A DNA stretch of 64,000 nucleotides from Lachnospiraceae bacterium G11. GTDB lineage: Bacteria > Bacillota > Clostridia > Lachnospirales > Lachnospiraceae. The notes under the pieces are model-generated. The model did no database searches. It was not told the origin of the DNA and saw nothing but the letters and a program-made list of their open reading frames with translations. This document shows positions 48,862 to 57,748 of this stretch, piece by piece. The translations under genes were made by a program, and so were the position numbers. The DNA is taken from contig FMWZ01000019.1 in assembly GCA_900103495.1 (NCBI GenBank), forward strand, positions 1-64,000. The letters run 5' to 3'. Numbering within the stretch: position 1 is the first letter of the stretch; each line of letters opens with the position of its first letter.

Positions 48862-49626
48862 TTACCTTTCTCCTTCTATGATTTCATCCGCCAGGGCAAG
48901 ATAACTTTCTGCTCCTGCGGATTTGGGATCGTATATATTTATGGGTTCCCCGTAACTGGGTGCCTCTGCAACCCTTACGTTTCTGGGAATTATGGTGTTA
49001 AATACCTTGCCGTCGTAGCTGTTCTTAACACTTTCCACAACCTGTACAGAAAGGTTATTCCTGGAATCGTACATTGTGAAAACTACGCCTTCCATATCAA
49101 GCTCCGGATTAAGTCTCTCTTTTACAAGATTTACTGTATGAATCAGCTGGCCCACACCTTCAAGGGCATAGTACTCACACTGAATTGGAACCAAAACCGA
49201 GTCAGCTGTAGTCATGGCATTTACTGTAAGCATGCTGAGTGAAGGAGGACAGTCAATCATAATATAATCGTATGCATCCCTCACATAATCCAATTCGTTC
49301 CTTAATATATATTCTTTCCTGTCATACTCGCTGAGCTCAATCTCTGCTGCAGCCAAGTTTACATTGGAAGGAATAACATCTACTTTACTGGGTAATCCTT
49401 TGATTGTACAATCACCAACCGCACACTCGCCAAGCATAAGTTCATATACGGTATTTTCCATTTCATTCTTGTCTATTCCGAAACCGCTGGTGGTATTACC
49501 CTGCGGATCCATGTCCACAACAAGCACTTTTTTTCCTCTGGCAGCTAAAGAAGCCGACAAATTTATGGCGGTAGTTGTTTTTCCAACCCCACCTTTCTGG
49601 TTCGCTATTGCAATTACTTTACTCAT
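48862..49626 (-). CDS. parA: Chromosome-partitioning ATPase ParA (Soj)
   Basis: 254 aa. Deviant Walker A KGGVGKTT (11-18), Walker B VLVVDMDPQGN and DYIMIDCPPSL. Works with ParB in origin segregation and control of DnaA. Forms an operon with parB; promoter at 49657-49662. Confidence 0.97.
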   Translation of the reverse strand: MSKVIAIANQKGGVGKTTTAINLSASLAARGKKVLVVDMDPQGNTTSGFGIDKNEMENTVYELMLGECAVGDCTIKGLPSKVDVIPSNVNLAAAEIELSEYDRKEYILRNELDYVRDAYDYIMIDCPPSLSMLTVNAMTTADSVLVPIQCEYYALEGVGQLIHTVNLVKERLNPELDMEGVVFTMYDSRNNLSVQVVESVKNSYDGKVFNTIIPRNVRVAEAPSYGEPINIYDPKSAGAESYLALADEIIEGER

Positions 49627-49656
49627 CCTAAATTCCTTTCATGGACCTTCATGGAA

Positions 49657-49665
49657 ATTATACCA
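49657..49665 (-). promoter_or_regulatory. Extended -10 promoter of parAB
   Basis: Minus-strand TGG then TATAAT (49662-49657), about 31 nt upstream of the parA ATG. The -35 region is an A-rich tract with no clear hexamer. Confidence 0.55.
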
Positions 49666-49742
49666 ATTTTTCTTTTTTTTATCTATATGAAATTATTACC
49701 ATCATTTTCCATTTTTCTTGTATGATTTTCTCCTGTCAGCAC

Positions 49743-49780
49743 AAAAAATGCCGTGAAACACATAAAAATGTTTCACAGGC
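49743..49780 (-). terminator. Terminator of the origin-proximal minus-strand operon
   Basis: An 11-bp stem with one bulged base (49750-49760 with 49769-49780), followed by six T on the minus strand. The stem is made of parS-like half sites (GTGAAACA/TGTTTCAC) but lacks the CG centre. Confidence 0.7.
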
Positions 49781-49830
49781 CGTATTTTTTGATGTTTCAC
49801 GGATATTTTCTACAAGATTTTGGGTAAAAA

Positions 49831-49846
49831 TGTTTCACGTGAAACA
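49831..49846. promoter_or_regulatory. parS site 1
   Basis: TGTTTCACGTGAAACA, a perfect match to the ParB/Spo0J parS palindrome, about 200 bp upstream of parA and 7.5 kb from dnaA. Confidence 0.96.
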
Positions 49847-49880
49847 TTATCTTGTGGCTCGCGGTTAAAAAACCACTAAA

Positions 49881-49896
49881 TGTTTCACGTGAAACA
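49881..49896. promoter_or_regulatory. parS site 2
   Basis: A second perfect TGTTTCACGTGAAACA, 50 bp from site 1, directly abutting the stop codon of the regulator gene at 49897. Confidence 0.96.
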
Positions 49897-50553
49897 CTAA
49901 TGTATCTGTATAAGATTATTTCTAATAGCAAATATAGCCGCCTGAGTACGATCCGAAACCTTAATCTTCTTAAAGATACTTGCAATATGGTTCTTAACTG
50001 TACGTTCTGAAATCTTCAGCTGCATGGCAATCTCACGATTCATCATTCCGCTGGCAACACTCTTAAGAACTTCAAGTTCTCTTCTTGTAAGCTCCAAAAG
50101 AAGTTTGTTATCCTGCTTGGACTTAAGAAGAACTGAGTTAAGCTTAGGAACCAGCTGAGGCTGATAATAATCATGTCCCTGGGAAAGCTGAAGGATTGCA
50201 TCCGAAAGCTGCTCAACATATCCGTTCTTAGAAAGATATCCTTTAACATCAATCTTTCTGTACTTCATAACTGCTTCGAAATCATCATTATCGGAAACAA
50301 AAAGAATTGCTGTGCTCTTTTTATTCTTTGATAAGAATTCATGAAGCTCTATGCCTGATCCCCCGGGAAGTGCTGTGTCAATGATAACAATCTCAAAGAA
50401 ACAACCGTTTCTGATAATATCTGTAAGAACCTCAAAGTCGGATGCCATATCAACGACTTCGCCCATTTTCTTTGTTTCTATCAGGCTCTTTAATCCTTCT
50501 CGAAACAGGTTTGATTTGTCTGCAATAATAATTCTTGGTAAATAACCGTTCAA
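49897..50553 (-). CDS. NarL/LuxR-type response regulator (orphan)
   Basis: 218 aa. Receiver: Asp12 and phospho-site Asp59 (IIDTALPG), Ser87, Lys109 (YLSKN). The usual acidic pair is reduced to Ala11-Asp12. LuxR HTH at about 155-212 (LTRRELEVLKSVASGMMNREIAMQL, in part; SERTVKNHIASIFKKI). No kinase gene is near. It sits between parS and rsmG, 16 nt after rsmG, and ends at parS site 2. The reduced acidic pocket suggests unusual or absent phosphorylation control. Confidence 0.88.
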   Translation of the reverse strand: MNGYLPRIIIADKSNLFREGLKSLIETKKMGEVVDMASDFEVLTDIIRNGCFFEIVIIDTALPGGSGIELHEFLSKNKKSTAILFVSDNDDFEAVMKYRKIDVKGYLSKNGYVEQLSDAILQLSQGHDYYQPQLVPKLNSVLLKSKQDNKLLLELTRRELEVLKSVASGMMNREIAMQLKISERTVKNHIASIFKKIKVSDRTQAAIFAIRNNLIQIH

Positions 50554-50569
50554 AATAAATTCTCCTCGA

Positions 50570-51301
50570 TTAACGAATAGGTTCCTTGGCAGGAAGGCCT
50601 GCTTTTCTTGGGTACTTATTCGGTGTTTCCTTAACCTTCTTTATCTGATACATAATTCTGGAGTTATCAGTTGTGGGAAGAACAAATTCTACTTCTTTAA
50701 CAATTGATCCTCCAAGAATCTTTATGGCGTTCCCTGCTTCGTCTCGCTCAGCAGATCCCTTTTCTGATTTGTATGCAATAAAGCTTCCACCTGTCTTTAC
50801 AAATGGCAGACAGTACTCAGATAAGGTAGAAAGATTTGCTACCGCTCTTGATACACACAAATCATATTGTTCCCTATATTCCTTATTCTTTGCAAAATCT
50901 TCAGCTCTGCCATGAACTGCTTCAATTTCCGAAAGTTCAAGTTCCTTAACTACTTCATTCAGAAACTGTACTCTCTTATTCAAAGAATCAAGCAAAGTCA
51001 TTCTTAATTCCGGAAAAAGAATCTTCAGAGGAAGACCGGGAAATCCGGCTCCACATCCCACATCGATTATCTTCTCTTTTTCCAGAGAAAGAACCTTTAC
51101 AATGGTGGCGGAATCAACAAAATGCTTAATGAGAACTTCCTCATAATCTGTAATAGCGGTCAGATTCATAAATTCATTCCACTCTATGAGAAGTTCGTAG
51201 TAACGAAGAAGTCTGTTAACCTGCTCATCTGTCGGGACAATATTCAATTCTCCAAGACCTTCTAAAAGAAGCTTTGTATTATACTCCTTGTTTAAAGTCA
51301 T
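50570..51301 (-). CDS. rsmG: 16S rRNA (guanine527-N7)-methyltransferase RsmG (GidB)
   Basis: 243 aa. [17 protein letters not shown] is the SAM motif; [20 protein letters not shown] is the family signature. Overlaps mnmG by 4 nt, the conserved gidA-gidB order. Confidence 0.96.
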   Translation of the reverse strand: MTLNKEYNTKLLLEGLGELNIVPTDEQVNRLLRYYELLIEWNEFMNLTAITDYEEVLIKHFVDSATIVKVLSLEKEKIIDVGCGAGFPGLPLKILFPELRMTLLDSLNKRVQFLNEVVKELELSEIEAVHGRAEDFAKNKEYREQYDLCVSRAVANLSTLSEYCLPFVKTGGSFIAYKSEKGSAERDEAGNAIKILGGSIVKEVEFVLPTTDNSRIMYQIKKVKETPNKYPRKAGLPAKEPIR

Positions 51302-53199
51302 TTGTCTCCTTTTGAATTGTAGTGCTCAAGATAAACCAAAAGCACTGAAACATCCGCAGGTGAAACACCGGATATTCTTGATGCCTGCCCAACGGAAACA
51401 GGTTTAAACTTCTTAAGTTTCTGCCTTGCCTCTAGTCTAAGGCTTAACACATCATCATAGTCAATGTCTGAAGGAATGAGTTTCTTCTCAATCTTCTTAA
51501 ACTGCTCAACCTGATGCTTCTGTCTTTCTATATACCCCTCGTACTTTATTTCTATATTTATCTGATCGATTACATCCTGTTTGAATTCTCCTCTTTCGGG
51601 ATCAAGAGGAGCAATACTCTCATAGGAAAGTTCCGGTCTGCAAATCAGCTCTGCCAAAGAAACTCCGGTTTTAAGAGGAGTACTTCCCAAGGAGGTAAGC
51701 ACATCCTGAGTTTCTTTTGCAGCCCCCACGATTATTTCTTTTAGCCTTGCAATCTCGGAATCGATCTGACTTTTCTTAAGTAAAAGTGCTTCATACTGTT
51801 CTTTTGAAATAAGGCCGACTTCATATCCCTTTTCTCTGAGACGAAGGTCCGCATTATCCTGACGAAGCAAAAGTCTATATTCTGCTCTTGAAGTCATCAT
51901 TCTGTATGGCTCAAAGTTTTCCTTTGTAACCAGGTCATCAATAAGAACTCCAATATATGCTTCCGATCTGTCGAGAATCAAAGGATCTCTTCCCTGTAAT
52001 TTCATGGAAGCATTTATACCCGCGATTAATCCCTGGGCCGCAGCTTCTTCATATCCGCTGCTGCCATTCATCTGTCCCGCAGAAAAAAGACCTTCAAAAT
52101 CTTTAAACTCCAAAGAAGGATTCAGTTGTCCGGGATTAATGCAATCGTACTCAATGGCGTAAGCATTACGAACAATCTTACAATTCTCAAGTCCGGGTAC
52201 TGTTCTGTACATGGCAAGCTGAACATCTTCGGGCAAAGAAGAAGACATTCCGCCTACGTACATCTCTGTTGTATGTATTCCTTCAGGTTCAATAAATACC
52301 TGATGTCTTTCTTTTTCAGCAAACTTAACAACCTTGTCTTCGATTGAAGGGCAGTATCTGGGACCGGTACCTTCAATAATTCCCGCATAAATAGGAGAAC
52401 GGTCAAGGTTTGCTCTTATTATTTCATGAGTTTTCTCATTGGTGTAGGTAAGCCAGCAGCTGACCTGTTCTTTTTGTATGGAATCCGGATCAGTAGAAAA
52501 TGAAAAGGGAACAATCCTTTCATCTCCAAGCTGTTCTTCCATCTTTGAAAAATCCAGACTCTTTCTTTCCATCCTGGCTGGGGTTCCTGTCTTAAATCTC
52601 CTCATCTCAATACCGGCACTTTTAAGTGAATCCGTAAGATGAGTAGCAGCCATAAGACCATTAGGTCCCGTATAGGTAATGGCCTCTCCGCAAAGACATC
52701 TTGCATTAAGGTATGTACCGTTACAAAGAATTACAGCCTTGCATTCATATATGGCTCCGGTGAAGGTTTTGACTCCGGTAATTTTCTTTTTCCCGTTGGC
52801 AAGGTCATCCCACAAAATCTCACAGACCTCGGCCTGCTTGATTGTAAGGTTCTCCTGATTTTCAAGAACCTTTCTCATGGCTCTTGAATACTCTGCCTTA
52901 TCAGCCTGAGCTCTAAGAGAATGAACTGCAGGACCCTTGGAAAGATTAAGCATCTTTGACTGGATAAAGGTCTTATCGATATTTTTGCCCATTTCTCCAC
53001 CCAAAGCGTCAAGTTCTCTTACAAGGTGGCCCTTTGAAGAACCTCCAACGTTAGGATTGCAGGGCATGAGAGCAATACTGTCAACGCTGACAGTAAATAC
53101 AACAGTATTAAAACCAAGTCTGGCACAAGCTAAGGCTGCCTCACATCCGGCATGACCTGCGCCTATGACGCAAACATCAACCATCTCTCTGATTTCCAT
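51298..53199 (-). CDS. mnmG: tRNA uridine 5-carboxymethylaminomethyl modification enzyme MnmG (GidA)
   Basis: 633 aa. FAD motif [10 protein letters not shown] (13-22), [16 protein letters not shown], and C-terminal GIDE domain ([19 protein letters not shown]). With MnmE it modifies the wobble uridine. 12 nt after mnmE. Confidence 0.97.
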   Translation of the reverse strand: MEIREMVDVCVIGAGHAGCEAALACARLGFNTVVFTVSVDSIALMPCNPNVGGSSKGHLVRELDALGGEMGKNIDKTFIQSKMLNLSKGPAVHSLRAQADKAEYSRAMRKVLENQENLTIKQAEVCEILWDDLANGKKKITGVKTFTGAIYECKAVILCNGTYLNARCLCGEAITYTGPNGLMAATHLTDSLKSAGIEMRRFKTGTPARMERKSLDFSKMEEQLGDERIVPFSFSTDPDSIQKEQVSCWLTYTNEKTHEIIRANLDRSPIYAGIIEGTGPRYCPSIEDKVVKFAEKERHQVFIEPEGIHTTEMYVGGMSSSLPEDVQLAMYRTVPGLENCKIVRNAYAIEYDCINPGQLNPSLEFKDFEGLFSAGQMNGSSGYEEAAAQGLIAGINASMKLQGRDPLILDRSEAYIGVLIDDLVTKENFEPYRMMTSRAEYRLLLRQDNADLRLREKGYEVGLISKEQYEALLLKKSQIDSEIARLKEIIVGAAKETQDVLTSLGSTPLKTGVSLAELICRPELSYESIAPLDPERGEFKQDVIDQINIEIKYEGYIERQKHQVEQFKKIEKKLIPSDIDYDDVLSLRLEARQKLKKFKPVSVGQASRISGVSPADVSVLLVYLEHYNSKGDK

Positions 53200-53211
53200 A
53201 AAACCAATCCT

Positions 53212-54594
53212 TTATTTACCCATACAAAACTTGGAAAAAATTTCATTGACCAAATCATCGTCAACTTCTTCTCCAATAATTCTTCCAAGTGAAGAGTAAG
53301 CACTCATCAAATCGATAGACAGAAAATCTTCAGGCATATCATTATTAAGACTGTCCAAAACCATGTTTAAGCTTTTCTTTGCTTCTTCAAGGGCTGCCTT
53401 ATGTCTTAGTGATGTTATGTAAACCTCTCTGTCAGTCTTAAGTTCTCCTCTAAAGAAGAGATTTTCCAGGGTTTTCTCAAATAAATCCAATCCTTCCTTC
53501 AATGTCATGGAAGTTTTAATAATGGGACAGCCTGAAGGAATCTTTCCTTTTAAAGTATCCTCATCAACAATTGTATTTAAATCGGATTTATTAAGAAGAA
53601 CTATCGATTTCTTTTTCTTAATTATCTCGATGATATCTTCATCAGAATCATCCAAAGGTTTGGATGAATCAACAACATAAATAATCAAATCGGCATCCTT
53701 AGAAGAATCATATGCTTTTTCAACGCCGATCTTCTCAACCACATCTTCAGTTTTTCTGATTCCCGCGGTATCAATAAGATTTAAAGAAATACCTGAGAGA
53801 CGAATGTTTTCCTCCAGAGTATCTCTTGTGGTTCCGGCAATATCTGTAACTATTGCTCTTTCCTCTCCAACCAATGCGTTAAGAAGAGATGATTTTCCTG
53901 CATTTGGTTTTCCGAGAATTACTGTCTTAATACCTTCCTTGATTAATCTTCCGTCATCATAGGAATCAATAAGATTCTCTATAACTGAAAGTTCCTCATC
54001 AAGAATACTCTTAAGTCTCTTTGGATAACCCTCAAGGGAAATATGTTCAGGATCATCCAAAGCAGACTCAATAAAAGCAATCTCATAAATCAGCTTCTTT
54101 CTGATTTCTGAGATACTGTTAAACAAAGAACCGGAAAGCTGCTTCATTCCTATTTCAAGAGCATGCTTGCTTCCGGCACCGATAACGTCCATAACGGCTT
54201 CTGCTTCGGTAAGATCGATTCTTCCGTTTAAGAAAGCTCTCTTGGTAAACTCACCGGGTTCGGCAATTCTTGCACCCTTTGAAAGAACAAGTTCAAGAAT
54301 TCTGCGCACCATAAGAACACCGCCATGACAATTAATCTCAACGGTGTCCTCCTTGGTGTAAGACTTAGGTCCCTTCATTAAAGAAACCATTACTTCATCA
54401 ATCTTTGAATCCCCATCCATTATGAAACCATAATGGATAGTGTGGGATTCATAGTTTGAAAAAGATTTATGTCCTGATGAATTAACAAATATTTCATCGG
54501 TAATTCTTATAGCTTCGGGACCGCTTAATCTGACAATACCTATACCGGATTCATTTAATGCCGTAGCAATAGCCGCTATCGTATCGTTATACAT
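53212..54594 (-). CDS. mnmE: tRNA modification GTPase MnmE (TrmE)
   Basis: 460 aa. N-terminal folate-binding domain, helical domain, G domain with P loop GKPNAGKSSL (228-237), DTAG, NKSD, and C-terminal CMGK with the catalytic Cys457. 3 nt after jag. Confidence 0.97.
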   Translation of the reverse strand: MYNDTIAAIATALNESGIGIVRLSGPEAIRITDEIFVNSSGHKSFSNYESHTIHYGFIMDGDSKIDEVMVSLMKGPKSYTKEDTVEINCHGGVLMVRRILELVLSKGARIAEPGEFTKRAFLNGRIDLTEAEAVMDVIGAGSKHALEIGMKQLSGSLFNSISEIRKKLIYEIAFIESALDDPEHISLEGYPKRLKSILDEELSVIENLIDSYDDGRLIKEGIKTVILGKPNAGKSSLLNALVGEERAIVTDIAGTTRDTLEENIRLSGISLNLIDTAGIRKTEDVVEKIGVEKAYDSSKDADLIIYVVDSSKPLDDSDEDIIEIIKKKKSIVLLNKSDLNTIVDEDTLKGKIPSGCPIIKTSMTLKEGLDLFEKTLENLFFRGELKTDREVYITSLRHKAALEEAKKSLNMVLDSLNNDMPEDFLSIDLMSAYSSLGRIIGEEVDDDLVNEIFSKFCMGK

Positions 54595-54597
54595 AGA

Positions 54598-55227
54598 TTA
54601 GTTTGCTTTTTTAAGTGAAACGATTACTCTTCTGAAAGGTTCTTCGCCCTCTGAATGAGTAGTTACATACTTATCATTCTGTAATGCAGAGTGAATAATT
54701 CTTCTCTCATAAGGATTCATGGGCTCAAGAGAAACTGATCTCTTTGTTCTCTTAACCTTAAATGAAATGTTCTTAGCAAGATTTTCAAGAGTTTCTTTTC
54801 TTCTTGCTCTGTAATCTTCAGTGTCAAGCTTAACACGAATGTAATCCTCAACACCTTTATTAATTACAAGAGATACAAGATACTGTAAAGAATCAAGAGT
54901 CTGTCCTCTCTTACCGATAAGAACACCCATCTCATCTCCGCTTAAGTCAATATCCATTGTCTTTTCAGCTTCGTCATACTTAACATTGATAACAACAGTC
55001 ATGTTCATAGCTGCAAAAACATCATTGAGGAATTCCTTTGCAACGTCTGTTAAAGAACCTTTAACTCTTGCTTTGATAACTGAAGGCTTTGAACCGATTC
55101 CGAGGAATCCGTTGCTTCCTTCCTCAACAACAATATAGTCAAGCTTATCACTTGTAATGGAAAGCTTCTGACAAGCTTCTGTAATAGCATCTTCCAATGT
55201 CTTTGCGCTTATCTCAATATAATCCAT
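54598..55227 (-). CDS. jag: RNA-binding protein Jag (KhpB/SpoIIIJ-associated)
   Basis: 209 aa. Jag_N domain (1-50, LDYIVVEEGSNGFLGIG), KH domain with LIGKRGQTLDSLQYL, R3H domain (MNPYERRIIHSALQND). RNA-binding partner of KhpA in Firmicutes, linked to cell elongation. Between yidC and mnmE. Confidence 0.95.
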   Translation of the reverse strand: MDYIEISAKTLEDAITEACQKLSITSDKLDYIVVEEGSNGFLGIGSKPSVIKARVKGSLTDVAKEFLNDVFAAMNMTVVINVKYDEAEKTMDIDLSGDEMGVLIGKRGQTLDSLQYLVSLVINKGVEDYIRVKLDTEDYRARRKETLENLAKNISFKVKRTKRSVSLEPMNPYERRIIHSALQNDKYVTTHSEGEEPFRRVIVSLKKAN

Positions 55228-55244
55228 ACCTAACCTCCGTCCAA

Positions 55245-56510
55245 TTACTTATTGTTTTTCTCGTTGTACTCTCTAACCATATTAGCTTTGGCTGCAATAC
55301 TTCCTGCCTTGGGAGTACTCTTGGGAGCATCGTTTGAATCTGATTTATTTACGCTGTTTGCAATAGAACTGATATTTTTGGTCTTCATTGTTGCAATGTT
55401 GTTAACCTTATTGGGATCAATTCCTGCTTTGGCAAGCTTTTTATTTCTCTTTTCAACATTCGTCTTGATAAGCTCATCAAGATCCATCTTATCAATATGC
55501 TTGTTGATGATAATCTGCTGAATACTTCTTACAACAGCACCGGCAATCCAGTAGATACCCATACCTGCGGGAAGTGTATAGCAGAAGAATGCAGACATGA
55601 GAGGCATCATAATGTTCATTGTCTTCATTGAAGAAGCCATTGAATTTGCCTGAGGATCATTGCTGGGTGCCTGCTGAGGCATAAGCTTTGTGTTAATCCA
55701 CTGGGTAACTGCAGATAAAATAGGAATAATAAATGCAGCTGCAACCATTAAGTACGCTTTTGAATCAAGTGCCTCATGAACCATAACAGAAGGTGAGTTG
55801 GCAATGTTGATTCCCAAGAAATTATTGAATCTTCCAAGTAATGAAACTGTGTTTTCAACGTGATCCTTTAAAGAAGGATACTGTGTACCGATACTTAAAA
55901 GCTCACTTGTTGAAGCCTTGTTCAATACATCAACGTATGTATTCTGTACATATGTTGTAACACCGCTTGTGAAACTCTCATTGGTAAACTGCTTTGCATA
56001 ATAAGAAGCGTTCTTGAATGTCTGGATGAATTCAGCACTTCCGGGCTGTTTGATAAGTTCATCAACAAGAGGGAAGAATGCTTCTTTGATTTTTGTTACA
56101 TATGCAGGCATTCTGTAAATAACCTGATAGAGAGCAAAAAGAATAGGCATCTGAATCAAAAGCTGAACACAGCCACCGGTAGGAGAAACTCCGTACTTGT
56201 TATAAACAGCCTGTGTTTCCTGATTCATGGCAGCCATTGAATCATTGTCTTTTTTACCTTTATACTTTTCTCTGATTGCTGTCAGCTCAGGATTCATCTT
56301 TGCTGAAAGCTTTGAGAACTTCTGTTGCTTAATTGTAAGCGGCATCAAAAGTAAGTAGATAACAATGGTGAATATAATAATTGATAGACCAATGTTAGGA
56401 ATGCCGATAAGATCAAGAACATAGAAGATACCTTCCATGACATATCCCAAAAGTTTCGCAATGAAACCAATGATGAAGGTATCACTCTGAGTTAATACTA
56501 AACCGTTCAT
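55245..56510 (-). CDS. yidC: Membrane protein insertase YidC
   Basis: 421 aa. YidC/Oxa1 core with five membrane segments (GLSIIIFTIVIYLLLMPLT; GCVQLLIQMPILFALYQVI). No lipobox is visible, and a basic C-terminal tail (KRNKKLAKAG..., KANMVREYNEKNNK) may contact ribosomes. A large loop (about 150-230) is longer than in Bacillus SpoIIIJ. SD AAAGGA; overlaps yidD by 29 nt. Confidence 0.96.
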   Translation of the reverse strand: MNGLVLTQSDTFIIGFIAKLLGYVMEGIFYVLDLIGIPNIGLSIIIFTIVIYLLLMPLTIKQQKFSKLSAKMNPELTAIREKYKGKKDNDSMAAMNQETQAVYNKYGVSPTGGCVQLLIQMPILFALYQVIYRMPAYVTKIKEAFFPLVDELIKQPGSAEFIQTFKNASYYAKQFTNESFTSGVTTYVQNTYVDVLNKASTSELLSIGTQYPSLKDHVENTVSLLGRFNNFLGINIANSPSVMVHEALDSKAYLMVAAAFIIPILSAVTQWINTKLMPQQAPSNDPQANSMASSMKTMNIMMPLMSAFFCYTLPAGMGIYWIAGAVVRSIQQIIINKHIDKMDLDELIKTNVEKRNKKLAKAGIDPNKVNNIATMKTKNISSIANSVNKSDSNDAPKSTPKAGSIAAKANMVREYNEKNNK

Positions 56511-56757
56511 TTTTATCCTTTCCGTATTTTATTTTTTTACACGAAAAATCAGGGACGGGGTCATACCCTCCCTTGGAAAAAGGATTACATCTTATGATTC
56601 TCCATGCAGCCAGGCCGCTTCCTTTTAATGCTCCATACCTCTCAATTGCTTCCAAACCATATTCTGAGCAGCTGGGATAATATGGACATTTAAAATTTTT
56701 GGTTGGAGATATATATTTTCTATAAAAATGAATTAGAGCAATTAAAATCTTCTTCAT
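56482..56757 (-). CDS. yidD: Membrane protein insertion efficiency factor YidD
   Basis: 91 aa. YRKYISPTKNFKCPYYPSCSEYGLEAIERYG is the YidD signature (in part), with Cys residues and RCNPFSKGGYDPVP. Overlaps rnpA by 4 nt. Confidence 0.96.
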   Translation of the reverse strand: MKKILIALIHFYRKYISPTKNFKCPYYPSCSEYGLEAIERYGALKGSGLAAWRIIRCNPFSKGGYDPVPDFSCKKIKYGKDKNERFSINSE

Positions 56758-57116
56758 TTCGATTCTGACTTACGGTTATCTTCATTGATAATTCCGTGAA
56801 GCCTTCCAAGATGTAAAATTGCGCTTTCAGTTTCTGCATAGGTTACTTCCGAAGCGCCTTTTCTTGCAACGATTACAATATCCAAACCACTATTGAATAC
56901 CTTTTCGTGTAATCGATAACTTTCGCGGATCAGTCTTGTAATTCTGTGTCTTACTACACTGTTTCCGACTTTCTTACTAACACTTATTCCTATCCGGTTG
57001 CCATTTTCCTCATTTTTTAATACGTACATAACGAAAAACTTATTTGCATAATATTTTCCGTTTTTATATACGGATTGGAACATGTAATTTTTCTTAAGAG
57101 ACTCTGTAAATATCAT
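56754..57116 (-). CDS. rnpA: Ribonuclease P protein component
   Basis: 120 aa. ISVSKKVGNSVVRHRITRLIRESYR contains the RNase P RNR-type motif (in part; His replaces the Asn often found). Processes tRNA 5' ends together with RNase P RNA, which is not in this window. Follows rpmH with a terminator-like hairpin between. Confidence 0.96.
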   Translation of the reverse strand: MIFTESLKKNYMFQSVYKNGKYYANKFFVMYVLKNEENGNRIGISVSKKVGNSVVRHRITRLIRESYRLHEKVFNSGLDIVIVARKGASEVTYAETESAILHLGRLHGIINEDNRKSESK

Positions 57117-57130
57117 AATATTTAAAGAGA

Positions 57131-57157
57131 GAAAAAAAGGTCACAATACTGTGACCT
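57131..57157 (-). terminator. Terminator/attenuator between rpmH and rnpA
   Basis: AAGGTCACA (57136-57144) pairs with TGTGACCTT (57149-57157), followed on the minus strand by a six-T tract. It lies right at the rpmH stop and probably lowers rnpA expression relative to the abundant ribosomal protein. Confidence 0.8.
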
Positions 57158-57291
57158 TAAGCTGATAAAATCTTTCTTCCCTTTGCTCTTCTGGAAGCCA
57201 AAACTTTTCTTCCGCCGGGAGTACTCATTCTTGCTCTAAAGCCATGTACTTTACTTCTCTGTCTGTTCTTAGGCTGAAATGTCATTTTCAT
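57156..57291 (-). CDS. rpmH: 50S ribosomal protein L34
   Basis: 44 residues expected: [18 protein letters not shown]..., through [18 protein letters not shown] to a RKILSA end, the L34 signature. SD AAGGAGG precedes the ATG, and the promoter is at 57332-57360. Caution: I read four C at 57178-57181, giving 136 nt and a frame change six codons before the expected end. Three C would restore the standard RKILSA terminus and the stop at 57156, which abuts the terminator. A reading or sequencing error is more likely than a broken gene. Confidence 0.9.
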
Positions 57292-57331
57292 AATAGCTGC
57301 ACCTCCTTTTCCTACGGAAAATAGCATACTG

Positions 57332-57360
57332 ATTGTAAATGATTATATTTTAAAAGTCAA
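57332..57360 (-). promoter_or_regulatory. Promoter of rpmH
   Basis: Minus-strand TTGACT (57360-57355), 17-nt spacer and TACAAT (57337-57332). A long leader with a strong SD follows. It is the start of the minus-strand rpmH-to-rsmG transcript. Confidence 0.75.
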
Positions 57361-57413
57361 GAAAAATAAGTATTTTCCAAGTTTTAAAAAATTATAAAAA
57401 AATTTTATCCCCT

Positions 57414-57636
57414 CTATCCACATAGTTATCAACATAAATCTAATTTACATAATAAGAATAAAATAAATGTGTATAACTTGTGGATATAAATACTTTACTT
57501 GTTTATTACATGTGAAAAAGTACCTATAACACTAATAAAATCGTGTTCATTATTCAAAAACATTATCCACCTAACACAGATGCATTATAGTAGATATGTA
57601 AACTTTTAACCTAGTTTATCCACATGGTGTGGAAAA
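57414..57636. other. oriC: DnaA-box cluster upstream of dnaA
   Basis: The 57292-57748 intergenic region (about 457 nt) holds promoters for rpmH and dnaA and a DnaA-box cluster. Consensus TTATCCACA is at 57616-57624. One-mismatch or known variants are at 57414-57422 (CTATCCACA), 57426-57434 (TTATCAACA), 57563-57571 (TTATCCACC), and on the minus strand at 57479-57487 (ATATCCACA) and 57628-57636 (TTTTCCACA). Strand-asymmetric gene orientation supports an origin here. Confidence 0.87.
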
Positions 57637-57668
57637 CTTTTAACCCATTTTCACATTTGGTTGATAAA

Positions 57669-57697
57669 TTGAAAAATTTAATCTTTTAGGGTATGAT
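57669..57697 (+). promoter_or_regulatory. Promoter of dnaA
   Basis: TTGAAA (57669-57674), 17-nt spacer and TATGAT (57692-57697), about 45 nt before the GTG. DnaA boxes at 57616-57636 lie just upstream, so autoregulation is plausible. Confidence 0.7.
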
Positions 57698-57748
57698 AGA
57701 TAGGTATATTTCTATTCTATTTATATAAGGAAACATTGAGGTAAAACA

